Source: Cryomorphaceae bacterium MED-G11 | Lineage (GTDB): Bacteria; Bacteroidota; Bacteroidia; Flavobacteriales; Flavobacteriaceae | Length of the DNA: 46,700 nucleotides | Reading direction: 5' to 3' | Assembly: GCA_002457075.1 (NCBI GenBank) | Contig: NTKQ01000004.1 | Coordinates: 1 to 46,700 of the forward strand | Shown here: positions 1-7,685 of the stretch, one piece after another | Layout of the letters: each line of letters opens with the position of its first letter | How positions within the stretch are numbered: the stretch's first letter is position 1 | Notes under the pieces: model-generated | Told to the model about the DNA's origin: nothing | What the model saw: only the letters and a program-made list of their open reading frames with translations | The model's database searches: none | Made by a program: the position numbers and the translations under genes

Positions 1-94
1 CAGGGTCAGAAACAACACCAGTTACTGTCTTCTGAGCAAACGACATTGAAGTCGTTAGCAAGAAAACCACTAGTAATCTGAATAAGCTTTTCAT
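1..94 (-). CDS. SusC/RagA-family TonB-linked outer membrane protein, N-terminal fragment
   Basis: Partial gene: only the first 31 codons lie in the window and the rest runs off the left edge. Read on the minus strand from the ATG at 92-94, it gives a hydrophobic signal peptide ending near SMSFAQ, followed by KTVTGVVSDP. That is the usual beginning of the carboxypeptidase-regulatory-like domain that opens SusC/RagA proteins. In this family the mature protein is a TonB-dependent outer-membrane barrel that imports glycans or peptides with a SusD lipoprotein partner. The substrate and the partner cannot be seen from this fragment. Another secreted protein with the same plug-like domain is possible, but SusC is by far the commonest owner of this start. 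Confidence 0.75.
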   Translation of the reverse strand, partial: MKSLFRLLVVFLLTTSMSFAQKTVTGVVSDP

Positions 95-303
95 ACTTAG
101 TTATTTAGTTATTAATAAATTTTTGTTAAAATTTTCTTAAATTTTTCGTAAACGCTAAGTTACATCATTAATTCAGAAAAAAAAGAAACTTCTTAAGATT
201 ATTCGAAAAAGATTAAAAAAAACGAGATATTTTTAAATAAAAATCATAAATATTAAGAATATGATAATATTTACGATAAAATATTAAATTATTCCTAATA
301 TAA
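95..303 (-). other. AT-rich leader/intergenic region upstream of the SusC-like gene
   Basis: This 209-bp gap is the longest gene-free stretch in the window. It should hold the promoter and a long 5' leader for the SusC-like gene. I found no perfect TTTG-N19-TAnnTTTG promoter and no RNA gene in it. It is almost entirely A/T with several A and T tracts. Confidence 0.4.
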
Positions 304-1002
304 CTATAGATTCTCTGCGAATTCAAAAATCTTTATTACAGAGCTTAATTCACTTACTTTTAACTTTTCTGATTTAATGTATTTCTTGACTTTATCAGAA
401 TTAGAGTTGAAGAATTTAATTATAGATTTTTTGCTCTGCTTTAATTTGACTGGAGTATCTCCATTCGAGCTTATGTAGAGTTCAACACTTTCAACATATC
501 TAGGGGGGAAAGAGTTTTCAAGAGAAGTTCTAGCAATCTTAGCTTCCATAAATGTTTTCTTTCTCTTTAAATATAATTTATTCTTTTCTCCATCGAAGAT
601 ATTTACAAGGTAACCAATAAATGCGTTACCAGATTCAAGTCTGTAAGGAAGATACTCATATCTTTCCCCATTGATCAGAGGAATAACATCAGCACTCTTA
701 AGAAGAATAATATCAGTTTCTGCCTGACTTTGGGTATCCGCCATCTCAACCTCATCTCTAAAGGCATTATATCTCATGTAGCCGCTATCATTTAGCTCTT
801 TACCAAAGTATTCTAATTTAGTTGCTTTAAACTCTTTATCAAAATAGTGACTACCCTGAACATTGAGTGGTTGAGCTTTTCTAAATGACTTATTACCAAA
901 GTCTATCATCGCTTGTTGAGCACCGTCAGTCATAACTCCTAAGCCCTGTGCATTAAGAAATGATATGAATAGAATAAAGAAGAAAGAGAAAAATTTTTTC
1001 AT
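304..1002 (-). CDS. Secreted protein of unknown function (232 aa)
   Basis: I do not recognise the family. The ATG start gives a clear signal peptide (basic MKK, then a Phe/Ile/Leu-rich core, ending about residue 18 at FLNAQ), so the product should be exported to the periplasm or outer membrane. The mature part is mixed alpha/beta in appearance, with no cysteines and no obvious repeats. The C-terminal third is rich in lysine (roughly residues 185-222). A consensus -7 promoter box lies 17 bp upstream, so it is probably transcribed alone. It sits between the SusC-like gene and lysA, neither of which suggests a role. The composition matches conserved hypothetical secreted proteins common in Flavobacteriia. 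Confidence 0.7.
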   Translation of the reverse strand: MKKFFSFFFILFISFLNAQGLGVMTDGAQQAMIDFGNKSFRKAQPLNVQGSHYFDKEFKATKLEYFGKELNDSGYMRYNAFRDEVEMADTQSQAETDIILLKSADVIPLINGERYEYLPYRLESGNAFIGYLVNIFDGEKNKLYLKRKKTFMEAKIARTSLENSFPPRYVESVELYISSNGDTPVKLKQSKKSIIKFFNSNSDKVKKYIKSEKLKVSELSSVIKIFEFAENL

Positions 1003-1019
1003 TTGATATATTTTAATGG

Positions 1020-1027
1020 CAAACTTA
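1020..1027 (-). promoter_or_regulatory. Promoter -7 box for the 232-aa secreted protein gene
   Basis: On the minus strand the sequence is TAAGTTTG, a full match to the Bacteroidota -7 consensus TAnnTTTG. It ends 17 nt before the ATG. The -33 region is weaker (TTTA at about 20 bp spacing). Confidence 0.5.
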
Positions 1028-1143
1028 ATACAAATTTTAAGAGAGATTAAATCTAAAATGTTTTTTTAACATTAAATTAAATCTTTACGTAATTAAGACA
1101 CTAAATATTCAAAAAAGTTTAAATAAGATTTTGTTTAATGCAA

Positions 1144-2346
1144 TTAAAAAATATCAATTTGGTTTTTTAATAAATCTTCTAAGTTCTCTTTCTCTCTTAT
1201 TTTCTTAATAGAATTATCGTGTATACATAACTCTGCAGGTCTTAACCTGCTGTTGTAATTGCTAGACATGTTGTATCCATAAGCACCAGCATTCTTAAAA
1301 CAAAGTAGATCTCCTTTTGAAATTTTGGAGATCATTCTTTTTTCAGCTAAAGTATCTTTCTCACAGATGTAGCCAACTATTGTACACTCTTCTTTTTGAT
1401 CATTTGGGTTAGATAAATTAATTACTTCATGATAAGAATTGTAAAGGGTTGGTCTTAAGAAGTGATTAAATCCAGAATTAACCTGAATAAAATTATTATT
1501 TTGGGACTTTTTAATATAATTAACTGAAGTGATAAAATATCCTGAATCACTTACTAGAAATTTACCTGGTTCAAAAATAATCTTCAGTTTTTTTCCAGTA
1601 TTATTTTTAAATTTATTATGCTCTTCCTCTACTGCTTTAGCATAATCATTTAGATTAGTTTCTGTATCGCCAGAAAAATATGGGATCTTAATTCCTCCGC
1701 CTAAATCAATACTTTCAATATTTTTAAATTTAGTTGCTGTAGAAAATATTTTTTTTATTCCTTTTTCAAATTCATTGTTTTTAGTGATATCACTTCCGGT
1801 GTGAATATGAAGACCAGTAACATTAATTCTGTTTTCCTTATCCATTTTAATTAAATCACTTATAAATTCTTCGGGTATTCCAAATTTAGAATTAGAATGA
1901 CCAACACTTATTTTTTCATTACCCCCTGCATATATCCCAGGATTAATTCTTATTGATATTGGATCATTAGGGTAATTTTCAGAAAAATCTTTTATTGACT
2001 CCAGGCTATCAAGATTTATTTTCACCCCTAAAGATTTGGCTTCTTTGATTTCAGAAAAATTAACACCGTTTGGTGTGAAAAGAATTTCATGTTTTTTGAA
2101 TCCACATTTTATCCCAATTTTTACCTCTTCAATTGATACTGCATCAAGACCAATTTCTAGGTTTTTAATGAATTTTAAAACAGATATATTCGATAAAGAT
2201 TTAGCTGCAAAATGAATTTTATAATTATCTAAATTCTTAAATGCATTTTGAAGTTTTCTGTATTGACTTTCAATAATTGATAGGTCATAAACATATATTG
2301 GAGTTCCAAAATTTACAGCAGCTTTTTTAAGTTCTTTAATTTTCAT
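1144..2346 (-). CDS. lysA: Diaminopimelate decarboxylase
   Basis: Catalyses the last step of lysine synthesis: PLP-dependent decarboxylation of meso-diaminopimelate. It is a fold-III alanine-racemase-like enzyme of normal length (400 aa). The PLP lysine is K49 in HFAAKS. The family motif GLHIHTGSDI follows near residue 180, then the glycine-rich phosphate loop DLGGGIKIP, EPGKFLV, the dimer-interface cysteine motif CEKDTL, and GAYGYNMSSNYN near the C-terminus. The ATG start lies downstream of a perfect promoter. It is transcribed divergently from sucC. No other lysine-pathway gene is nearby, and dapB is missing from the lepB cluster later in this window, where related genomes usually carry it. 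Confidence 0.96.
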   Translation of the reverse strand: MKIKELKKAAVNFGTPIYVYDLSIIESQYRKLQNAFKNLDNYKIHFAAKSLSNISVLKFIKNLEIGLDAVSIEEVKIGIKCGFKKHEILFTPNGVNFSEIKEAKSLGVKINLDSLESIKDFSENYPNDPISIRINPGIYAGGNEKISVGHSNSKFGIPEEFISDLIKMDKENRINVTGLHIHTGSDITKNNEFEKGIKKIFSTATKFKNIESIDLGGGIKIPYFSGDTETNLNDYAKAVEEEHNKFKNNTGKKLKIIFEPGKFLVSDSGYFITSVNYIKKSQNNNFIQVNSGFNHFLRPTLYNSYHEVINLSNPNDQKEECTIVGYICEKDTLAEKRMISKISKGDLLCFKNAGAYGYNMSSNYNSRLRPAELCIHDNSIKKIREKENLEDLLKNQIDIF

Positions 2347-2362
2347 AAAACGAATTTATACT

Positions 2363-2393
2363 CAAATATAAATCTGATTTTAAATAATTCAAA
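2363..2393 (-). promoter_or_regulatory. Canonical Bacteroidota promoter for lysA
   Basis: On the minus strand TTTG (2390-2393), a 19-bp spacer, then TATATTTG (2363-2370) is a perfect match to the -33/-7 consensus. The -7 box ends 16 nt before the lysA ATG. The -33 element overlaps the place where a -33 element for divergent sucC would fall. Confidence 0.8.
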
Positions 2394-2411
2394 TTTCTTA
2401 AGTTTTGTAGT

Positions 2412-2419
2412 TATATTTG
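2412..2419 (+). promoter_or_regulatory. Promoter -7 box for sucC, directly abutting the start codon
   Basis: TATATTTG matches TAnnTTTG exactly and ends 5 nt before the ATG at 2425. If it is used, the transcript would start at or within a base or two of the ATG, so sucC would be leaderless or nearly so. No good TTTG is seen at the expected -33 position (about 2389-2392). Confidence 0.55.
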
Positions 2420-2424
2420 TGGCC

Positions 2425-3615
2425 ATGAATTTACATGAATATCAAGGAAAACAACTGCTAGAAAAATTTAATGTCGCTATTCAAAAAGGGTATGTTGCAA
2501 ATACTCCAGAAGAAGCTGTTGACTGTGCAAAAAAACTTTCTAAAGAAACAGGAACTAAGATTTTTGTTATAAAGGCTCAAATTCATGCTGGTGGAAGAGG
2601 AAAGGGTGGTGGAGTAAAAATTGCCAAAAGCTTAGAAGATGTAAAGAGAATATCCTCTGAAATTATAGGTATGAATCTTATAACTCCTCAAACTTCAGCA
2701 GAAGGTAAATTAGTAAGAAAAGTTCTTGTAGCTGAGGATGTTTATTATGATGGAAATTCAGATAGAAAAGAATTCTATATTTCAGTTCTTTTAAATAGAT
2801 CTTCATCAAAAAATATGATTGTTTACTCAACTGAGGGGGGTGTGGATATTGAGGCTGTTGCAGAGAATACTCCTAATTTAATATTTAATGAAGAAATTGA
2901 TCCTGGAATAGGTATTCTTCCTTTTCAGGCAAGAAAAATTGCATTCAATCTCGGTTTAGAAGGCTTGTCATTTAAAAACATGACTAAGTTCGTTACAAGC
3001 CTGTATAATGCATATTCAAAATCTGATGCATCCTTATTTGAAATAAACCCAGTATTGAAGGCATCTGATGAAAAAATAATAGCTGTGGATTCTAAAGTTA
3101 CTATTGATGAGAATGCACTTTATAGACATAAGGATTATGAATCAATGAGAGATTTAAATGAGGAGAACCCTGTTGAGGTTGAAGCTAGAGAAAATGGTTT
3201 AAACTATGTAGACTTGGATGGTAATGTTGGTTGTATGGTTAATGGTGCAGGTTTAGCGATGGCTACTATGGACTTGATTAAATTAGCTGGGGGTGAACCA
3301 GCAAACTTCTTGGATGTAGGTGGGACTGCTGACTCTGATCGGGTTGAGAAAGCATTCAGACTTATCTTGCAGGACACTAATGTTAAAGCTATTTTGGTAA
3401 ATATATTTGGTGGAATAGTAAGGTGTGATCGTGTAGCTGAGGGCATAGTTTCAGCATATAAAAACTTAGAAAATATTAATGTTCCTATTATTGTTAGACT
3501 TCAAGGAACAAATGCAGACAAGGCAAAAGAAATTATAGACAATTCAGGATTAAATGTTCTTTCAGCAATAGCCTTTGATGAAGCTGCAAACAAAGTTCAA
3601 TCTGCCATAAACTGA
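2425..3615 (+). CDS. sucC: Succinyl-CoA ligase (ADP-forming) beta subunit
   Basis: Beta subunit of the TCA-cycle enzyme that interconverts succinyl-CoA and succinate with substrate-level phosphorylation. The protein begins MNLHEYQGKQLL, the standard SucC start. An upstream in-frame GTG at 2419 would add two residues, but it is part of the promoter box TATATTTG, so I use the ATG at 2425. The N-terminal ATP-grasp domain shows AQIHAGGRGKGGG and EINPV. The C-terminal CoA-ligase domain shows NGAGLAMATMD, GGEPANFLDVGG and NIFGGI. Length (396 aa) is normal. The alpha-subunit gene sucD is not adjacent, as is common in Flavobacteriia. Confidence 0.97.
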   Translation: MNLHEYQGKQLLEKFNVAIQKGYVANTPEEAVDCAKKLSKETGTKIFVIKAQIHAGGRGKGGGVKIAKSLEDVKRISSEIIGMNLITPQTSAEGKLVRKVLVAEDVYYDGNSDRKEFYISVLLNRSSSKNMIVYSTEGGVDIEAVAENTPNLIFNEEIDPGIGILPFQARKIAFNLGLEGLSFKNMTKFVTSLYNAYSKSDASLFEINPVLKASDEKIIAVDSKVTIDENALYRHKDYESMRDLNEENPVEVEARENGLNYVDLDGNVGCMVNGAGLAMATMDLIKLAGGEPANFLDVGGTADSDRVEKAFRLILQDTNVKAILVNIFGGIVRCDRVAEGIVSAYKNLENINVPIIVRLQGTNADKAKEIIDNSGLNVLSAIAFDEAANKVQSAIN

Positions 3616-3682
3616 CATAAAGTCATTATTTTTTATTTTTTAACGTCATTTTGTCATTTTTTTGCAAATGGTATTCTATTTG
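3613..3682 (+). promoter_or_regulatory. hsp20 upstream region with repeated GTCA motifs and a candidate promoter
   Basis: An inverted repeat TGAC-ATAAA-GTCA (3613-3625) overlaps the sucC stop. Two direct copies of (C/T)GTCATTT follow, 8 bp apart (3644-3651 and 3652-3659). A near-consensus -7 box, TCTATTTG (3675-3682), lies about 50 bp before the ATG, with TTTG about 21 bp upstream of it. Repeats beside a heat-shock promoter suggest a regulator site. The regulator is not known from the sequence. Confidence 0.4.
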
Positions 3683-3733
3683 AATTCTATTTACTGAATT
3701 TATAATTCAAATGTTTAATTAAAAAATAAAATT

Positions 3734-4156
3734 ATGAGAATAGTAAAATATAATAATAACAAAGTTTTTCCATCATTAATGAATGAGTTCTTTAATGATG
3801 ATATAAGAATGAATCTAATAAATAGTAATCATTCTGTTCCATCTGTTAACTCTATCGAAAGTGACGATTCTTTTGAAATTGATTTGGCAGTTCCCGGTAT
3901 GAAGAAAGATGATTTCACAATACAATTAAATGATAAAGTTCTAGTGATTTCATCTGAAAACACAAATTCTGTTGATAATAGTAATATGAGATTGAATGAA
4001 TTTAATTATTCGTCATTTCAAAGATCTTTTAGAGTTCCTGAAACTGTTGAACTTGAAAAGATTAAGGCTAATTATAAAAATGGAATATTAAAAATCAAAT
4101 TACCAAAGAAAAAAGATAGTATTACAAAGCCAGATAGAGTAATTGATATTAGTTAA
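3734..4156 (+). CDS. Small heat-shock protein, Hsp20 / alpha-crystallin family
   Basis: ATP-independent holdase that binds unfolding proteins during stress. It has 140 aa. The alpha-crystallin domain spans roughly residues 38-130, with FEIDLAVPGMKKDDF near its start and the signature NGILKIKLPKK near its end. The C-terminal tail carries an IxI-type anchor (VIDIS) used for oligomer assembly. It is a single-gene transcription unit: its own upstream region has repeated GTCA motifs and a strong hairpin terminator follows. It is not a chaperone of any particular neighbour. Confidence 0.95.
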   Translation: MRIVKYNNNKVFPSLMNEFFNDDIRMNLINSNHSVPSVNSIESDDSFEIDLAVPGMKKDDFTIQLNDKVLVISSENTNSVDNSNMRLNEFNYSSFQRSFRVPETVELEKIKANYKNGILKIKLPKKKDSITKPDRVIDIS

Positions 4157-4183
4157 TAAACCATTGTTGATAATCTTTAAATT

Positions 4184-4209
4184 AGGTGCACATCGTGCAC
4201 CTTTTTTAT
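4184..4209 (+). terminator. Intrinsic terminator after hsp20
   Basis: A perfect 8-bp stem AGGTGCAC / GTGCACCT (4184-4191 and 4195-4202) with loop ATC is followed by a T-run (4202-4207). It stops hsp20 transcription. The T-run overlaps the uvrB stop codon at 4206-4208. It is the only clear hairpin terminator between convergent genes in this window. Confidence 0.9.
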
Positions 4210-6188
4210 TTTAATTTATTTTTTAATAAACCTATTTTATCTCTTAAATCAGCTGCTTTTAAAAAATCAAGTTTTTTTGCTTCAGCTTCCATCTCCTTTC
4301 TTAGTTCTTTGATTTTAGTCTCTATTTGATTTTTATTATGATAATTTTTAATTTCTTCTTCAAAGTTTTCATAACTAGTACTTATAGTCTCACCTGTTTG
4401 TTCAAATGTATTGCTAAAGGCTTTTTCCATTTGTTTAGGAACTATATTATTCTCAATATTATATTCTTTCTGTTTTTTTCTTCTATATGTTGTTTCCTCA
4501 ATAGTCTTATTCATGCTATTTGTTATAACATCAGCATACATTATAGATTTCCCATTAATATTTCTAGCTGCCCGTCCAACAGTTTGAATTAAAGATCTAT
4601 GACTTCTTAAAAAACCTTCTTTATCAGCATCTAGAATAGCTACTAATGATACTTCAGGAAGATCTAGACCTTCTCTTAGTAGGTTTACTCCAACTAAAAC
4701 ATCAAAAATTCCTTTTCTTAAATTCTGCATAATTTCAACTCTATCAAGTGTGTCAATATCACTATGTATATAATTGGCTCTAATTCTAGACTTATGAAGA
4801 AACTTTGTTAACTCCTCAGCCATTCTTTTAGTCAATGTAGTTACAAGAACTCTTTCATCTTTCTCAACTCTTTTAAGTATTTCCTCTATTAAATCATCAA
4901 TTTGATTTTCAGATTTCCTTACTTCAATTATTGGATCAAGTACACCAGTGGGTCTTATAATTTGTTCAACGTATAATCCTTCAGATTTCTTTAATTCATA
5001 ATCGGCTGGAGTAGCACTCACGTATAAAACATTGTTTTGTATATCTTCAAACTCTTCAAATTTTAAAGGTCTGTTATCTAATGCTGCAGGAAGTCTAAAC
5101 CCATATTCAACTAGATTTTCTTTTCTACTTCTATCTCCTCCATGCATTGCATGTACCTGAGGAATCGTTACATGGCTTTCATCTATTACCATTAAATAAT
5201 CATCTGGAAAATAATCTAATAGACAGAATGGTCTAGTACCAGGTGCTCTTCCATCTAAATACCTGGAATAATTTTCAATTCCAGAACAATATCCAAGCTC
5301 TTTTATCATCTCAAGATCAAATTCTGTTCTTTCTTTTATCCTCTTAGCTTCAATAGATTTCTCAATTTCATCAAAGTATTTAACTTGTTCATCTAAATCA
5401 AATTCTATACTATTAATCGCAGATTTAATACTAGACTCTGATGTTACAAATATCATTGCTGGAAAAACCCTTAAATTATCAAAATTTTCAATTTTATTAC
5501 CAGTTAATGGATCTATTGATTCTATACTTTCAATAGTATCTCCAAAGAAATTAATTCTATAAAAAATATCTGAATAACTTGGAAATATATCTACTACGTC
5601 TCCCTTAACAGAGAAGCTACCTCTGTTTAATTCATTTATAGATCTTGAATACTGACTTTTAACAAATGAAGTTAGAAGTTTTGAAATTTGAATTTCTTCT
5701 TCAACTGAAATCTCAATTACATGTTTTTTAAATTCACTAGGGTTTCCAATTCCATATATGCATGAAACTGATGCTACAACTATAATGTCATTTCTTCCTG
5801 ATAACAAAGATGAAGTTGCACTTAGTCTATATTTTTCAATTTGCTCATTTATTGATAAATCCTTCTCTATATATAGTCCAGATGAAGGAATATAGGCCTC
5901 AGGCTGATAATAATCATAATAAGAAACAAAATACTCAACAGCATTATCAGGAAAAAAACTTTGAAACTCTGAGTATAATTGAGCAGCTAATGTTTTATTA
6001 TGGGCTAATACAAGTGTAGGTTTTTTTATTTCTTGTATTACGTTTGCTACTGTAAATGTTTTACCAGAGCCAGTAACTCCTTGAAGAGTAACATGGTTAT
6101 GATTAGTGTTAAATGAATCAATAATACTCTTAATAGCATTTGGTTGATCTCCAGTAGGCTTAAATTCTGATGTTAGCGAAAAACTCAT
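4206..6188 (-). CDS. uvrB: Excinuclease ABC subunit B
   Basis: Damage-verifying helicase-like subunit of UvrABC nucleotide excision repair. Normal length at 660 aa. Visible features are the Walker A GVTGSGKT (residues 37-44), the beta-hairpin region with YYDYYQPEAYIP that clamps damaged DNA, the Walker B box VIDESH, the RPTGVLDP stretch, the helicase C-terminal motifs with VGVNLLREGLDLP and QTVGRAARN, and a C-terminal UVR domain (FLKAADLRDKI) that contacts UvrA or UvrC. Its ATG overlaps the stop of the upstream gene by one base (TAATG), so it is the last gene of the tsaC operon. Confidence 0.98.
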   Translation of the reverse strand: MSFSLTSEFKPTGDQPNAIKSIIDSFNTNHNHVTLQGVTGSGKTFTVANVIQEIKKPTLVLAHNKTLAAQLYSEFQSFFPDNAVEYFVSYYDYYQPEAYIPSSGLYIEKDLSINEQIEKYRLSATSSLLSGRNDIIVVASVSCIYGIGNPSEFKKHVIEISVEEEIQISKLLTSFVKSQYSRSINELNRGSFSVKGDVVDIFPSYSDIFYRINFFGDTIESIESIDPLTGNKIENFDNLRVFPAMIFVTSESSIKSAINSIEFDLDEQVKYFDEIEKSIEAKRIKERTEFDLEMIKELGYCSGIENYSRYLDGRAPGTRPFCLLDYFPDDYLMVIDESHVTIPQVHAMHGGDRSRKENLVEYGFRLPAALDNRPLKFEEFEDIQNNVLYVSATPADYELKKSEGLYVEQIIRPTGVLDPIIEVRKSENQIDDLIEEILKRVEKDERVLVTTLTKRMAEELTKFLHKSRIRANYIHSDIDTLDRVEIMQNLRKGIFDVLVGVNLLREGLDLPEVSLVAILDADKEGFLRSHRSLIQTVGRAARNINGKSIMYADVITNSMNKTIEETTYRRKKQKEYNIENNIVPKQMEKAFSNTFEQTGETISTSYENFEEEIKNYHNKNQIETKIKELRKEMEAEAKKLDFLKAADLRDKIGLLKNKLK

Positions 6189-6676
6189 TAATCTATTTGA
6201 TTATTATCATAATCTATTAAATCATCATCTAATGAATCATTATCCATTAGATCATCATTATTTATATTAAAAATATCAGAAGGTGGAACTTTAGGGACTT
6301 CTCCAATGGAATTTAGACATTCATAAGTTTTATCCATTTTAATAGATTCATCTAGATCATATAACTCGATAAAAAAGGTCCAATAATTTAAAAAGTCATA
6401 AATAAAAATTAGCTTATCACCTTTAGAAATAAAGAAATTAGAAATTGGAGTTTTATCCATAATCTTATCTTCTTCATCAATTTTAAAAATTTTAATTTCA
6501 TCTAATTGTTCCCAGTTTTCATTTGAATGATGAAATGTTGAAATCTCGGATGAATCAAATCCAAATTCACTTGAAATAATTTTACTAAACTCAATAAGAG
6601 TCATATTTGAATCAGTTATTATGTCTCTTAAGACATCTTCCTCAACATTTAATATTATTCTAAATTTTAGTTGCAT
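6188..6676 (-). CDS. Plasmid pRiA4b ORF-3-like family protein
   Basis: A 162-aa protein resembling the PRiA4_ORF3-like family (named after a plasmid gene but widespread on chromosomes). Function is unknown. The start MQLKFRIILNVEEDV and the block KGDKLIFIYDFLNYWTFFIELYDL are characteristic. The C-terminal 35 residues are strongly acidic and rich in Asp and Asn. It has no signal peptide, so it is probably cytoplasmic. It overlaps ctaA by 17 bp upstream and uvrB by 1 bp downstream, so it is co-transcribed with them. Despite the family name there is no sign of a mobile element here. Confidence 0.75.
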   Translation of the reverse strand: MQLKFRIILNVEEDVLRDIITDSNMTLIEFSKIISSEFGFDSSEISTFHHSNENWEQLDEIKIFKIDEEDKIMDKTPISNFFISKGDKLIFIYDFLNYWTFFIELYDLDESIKMDKTYECLNSIGEVPKVPPSDIFNINNDDLMDNDSLDDDLIDYDNNQID

Positions 6677-7685
6677 TTGTTTTTAAATTATATAGTATGA
6701 AAAAATAAAATTGTAGCCCAATAATCAAGGTTGATATTAATAAGTGTATTGGCTGAGATGTAAATGGAAAATGAAAATAATACATAATTATTCCGGATAT
6801 TATTTGAAGACAAATTAAGGTATTTATAATATAAATTAGGTTTGATTTCAGATCTATCTCTTTAATTTTTAAATAAATTATGCTATTAATTATAATTATT
6901 GCCCAAGAGAAACTTCTATGAAAATTAAAAGTATTTGTTATGTTTTCAATCCATCTATTTTTTTCCCCATAATTAAATATTTCCATTTGTAGATCAATAA
7001 ATTTCCTCACCTCAGTTCCAGTTAATATTTGAATTATTAATAATATCATTGAAATTAAAATTAATATTGAAATATTTTTTGGAATACTAATTGGTTTTAC
7101 GGGTTTAGATATTGCTAAGATTGAAAATAAAATAAATAAAAGAACTATAGCCATCAACATATGAATAGTAATAGTACTTGCAGTTAAATTACTATCAACT
7201 ACAGTTTTACCCAACCATGCTTGAAATAAAATAGCTAGTAGTGATAAAAAAGATAAAAGAGTAATAATCTTCCTACTCTTAAAAAACTTCATTGAGTATA
7301 GAAAAAGTATAAGAACTGATAGTCCAGCCACTGCACCAATTAACCTATTAATATATTCAATCCAAGTATGATAAACATTGAATTTTGAATAGTCATGCTT
7401 AGTGTATTTACTCCAGTTAGACTTATTAAAATCTTTTTTAGAATTAAAACTATTTAAAGAATAATAAAGATCTTCTTCAATTATAATTATTTGGTTCTTG
7501 TTATATTCAGAATTAGGTTTCCATTCTAATTGGGATCTTTCTGTAGGCGGAATAAGATATCCAAAACATTTTGGCCAATCGGGGCATCCCATTCCACTTC
7601 CTGTCATTCTAACAATCCCTCCCGCAATAATAACGAGGTAAACTATTATAATTGAAACAAGTGTTATATTATATGCCTTATTCAT
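6660..7685 (-). CDS. ctaA: Heme A synthase (COX15/CtaA family)
   Basis: Inner-membrane enzyme that oxidises heme O to heme A for aa3-type cytochrome oxidases. It has 341 aa with about eight transmembrane segments. The N-terminal block GGIVRMTGSGMGCPDWPKCFG is diagnostic. Candidate heme-ligand histidines appear in VYHTWIEYINRL, TIHMLMA, NFHRSFSW and PIHLLIS. The soluble loop after the first helix (about residues 48-105) is long, as is usual in Bacteroidota. Other oxidase-assembly genes are absent. It overlaps the CCA-adding enzyme gene by 8 bp and the downstream gene by 17 bp, inside the tsaC-uvrB operon. Confidence 0.93.
   Translation of the reverse strand: MNKAYNITLVSIIIVYLVIIAGGIVRMTGSGMGCPDWPKCFGYLIPPTERSQLEWKPNSEYNKNQIIIIEEDLYYSLNSFNSKKDFNKSNWSKYTKHDYSKFNVYHTWIEYINRLIGAVAGLSVLILFLYSMKFFKSRKIITLLSFLSLLAILFQAWLGKTVVDSNLTASTITIHMLMAIVLLFILFSILAISKPVKPISIPKNISILILISMILLIIQILTGTEVRKFIDLQMEIFNYGEKNRWIENITNTFNFHRSFSWAIIIINSIIYLKIKEIDLKSNLIYIINTLICLQIISGIIMYYFHFPFTSQPIHLLISTLIIGLQFYFFILYNLKTNATKI

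Noticed and set aside
2419-2424. GTG at 2419 as the sucC start
   Set aside because: It would add only two residues ahead of the standard MNLHEYQG start, and the GTG lies within the promoter box TATATTTG.
3204-3446. 80-aa open frame antisense to sucC
   Set aside because: It lies wholly inside a strongly conserved gene, in the complementary frame, and has no recognisable domain or promoter.
3652-3666. Sigma-54 promoter before hsp20 (TGTCA-T7-GCA)
   Set aside because: The spacing between the GT and GC pairs is 9, not the strict 10 of sigma-54 promoters, and the GG is not conserved.
6188-6676. Plasmid or insertion-sequence remnant, suggested by the pRiA4b ORF-3 family name
   Set aside because: The gene is embedded with overlaps in a housekeeping operon and no terminal repeats, transposase or composition change are present.
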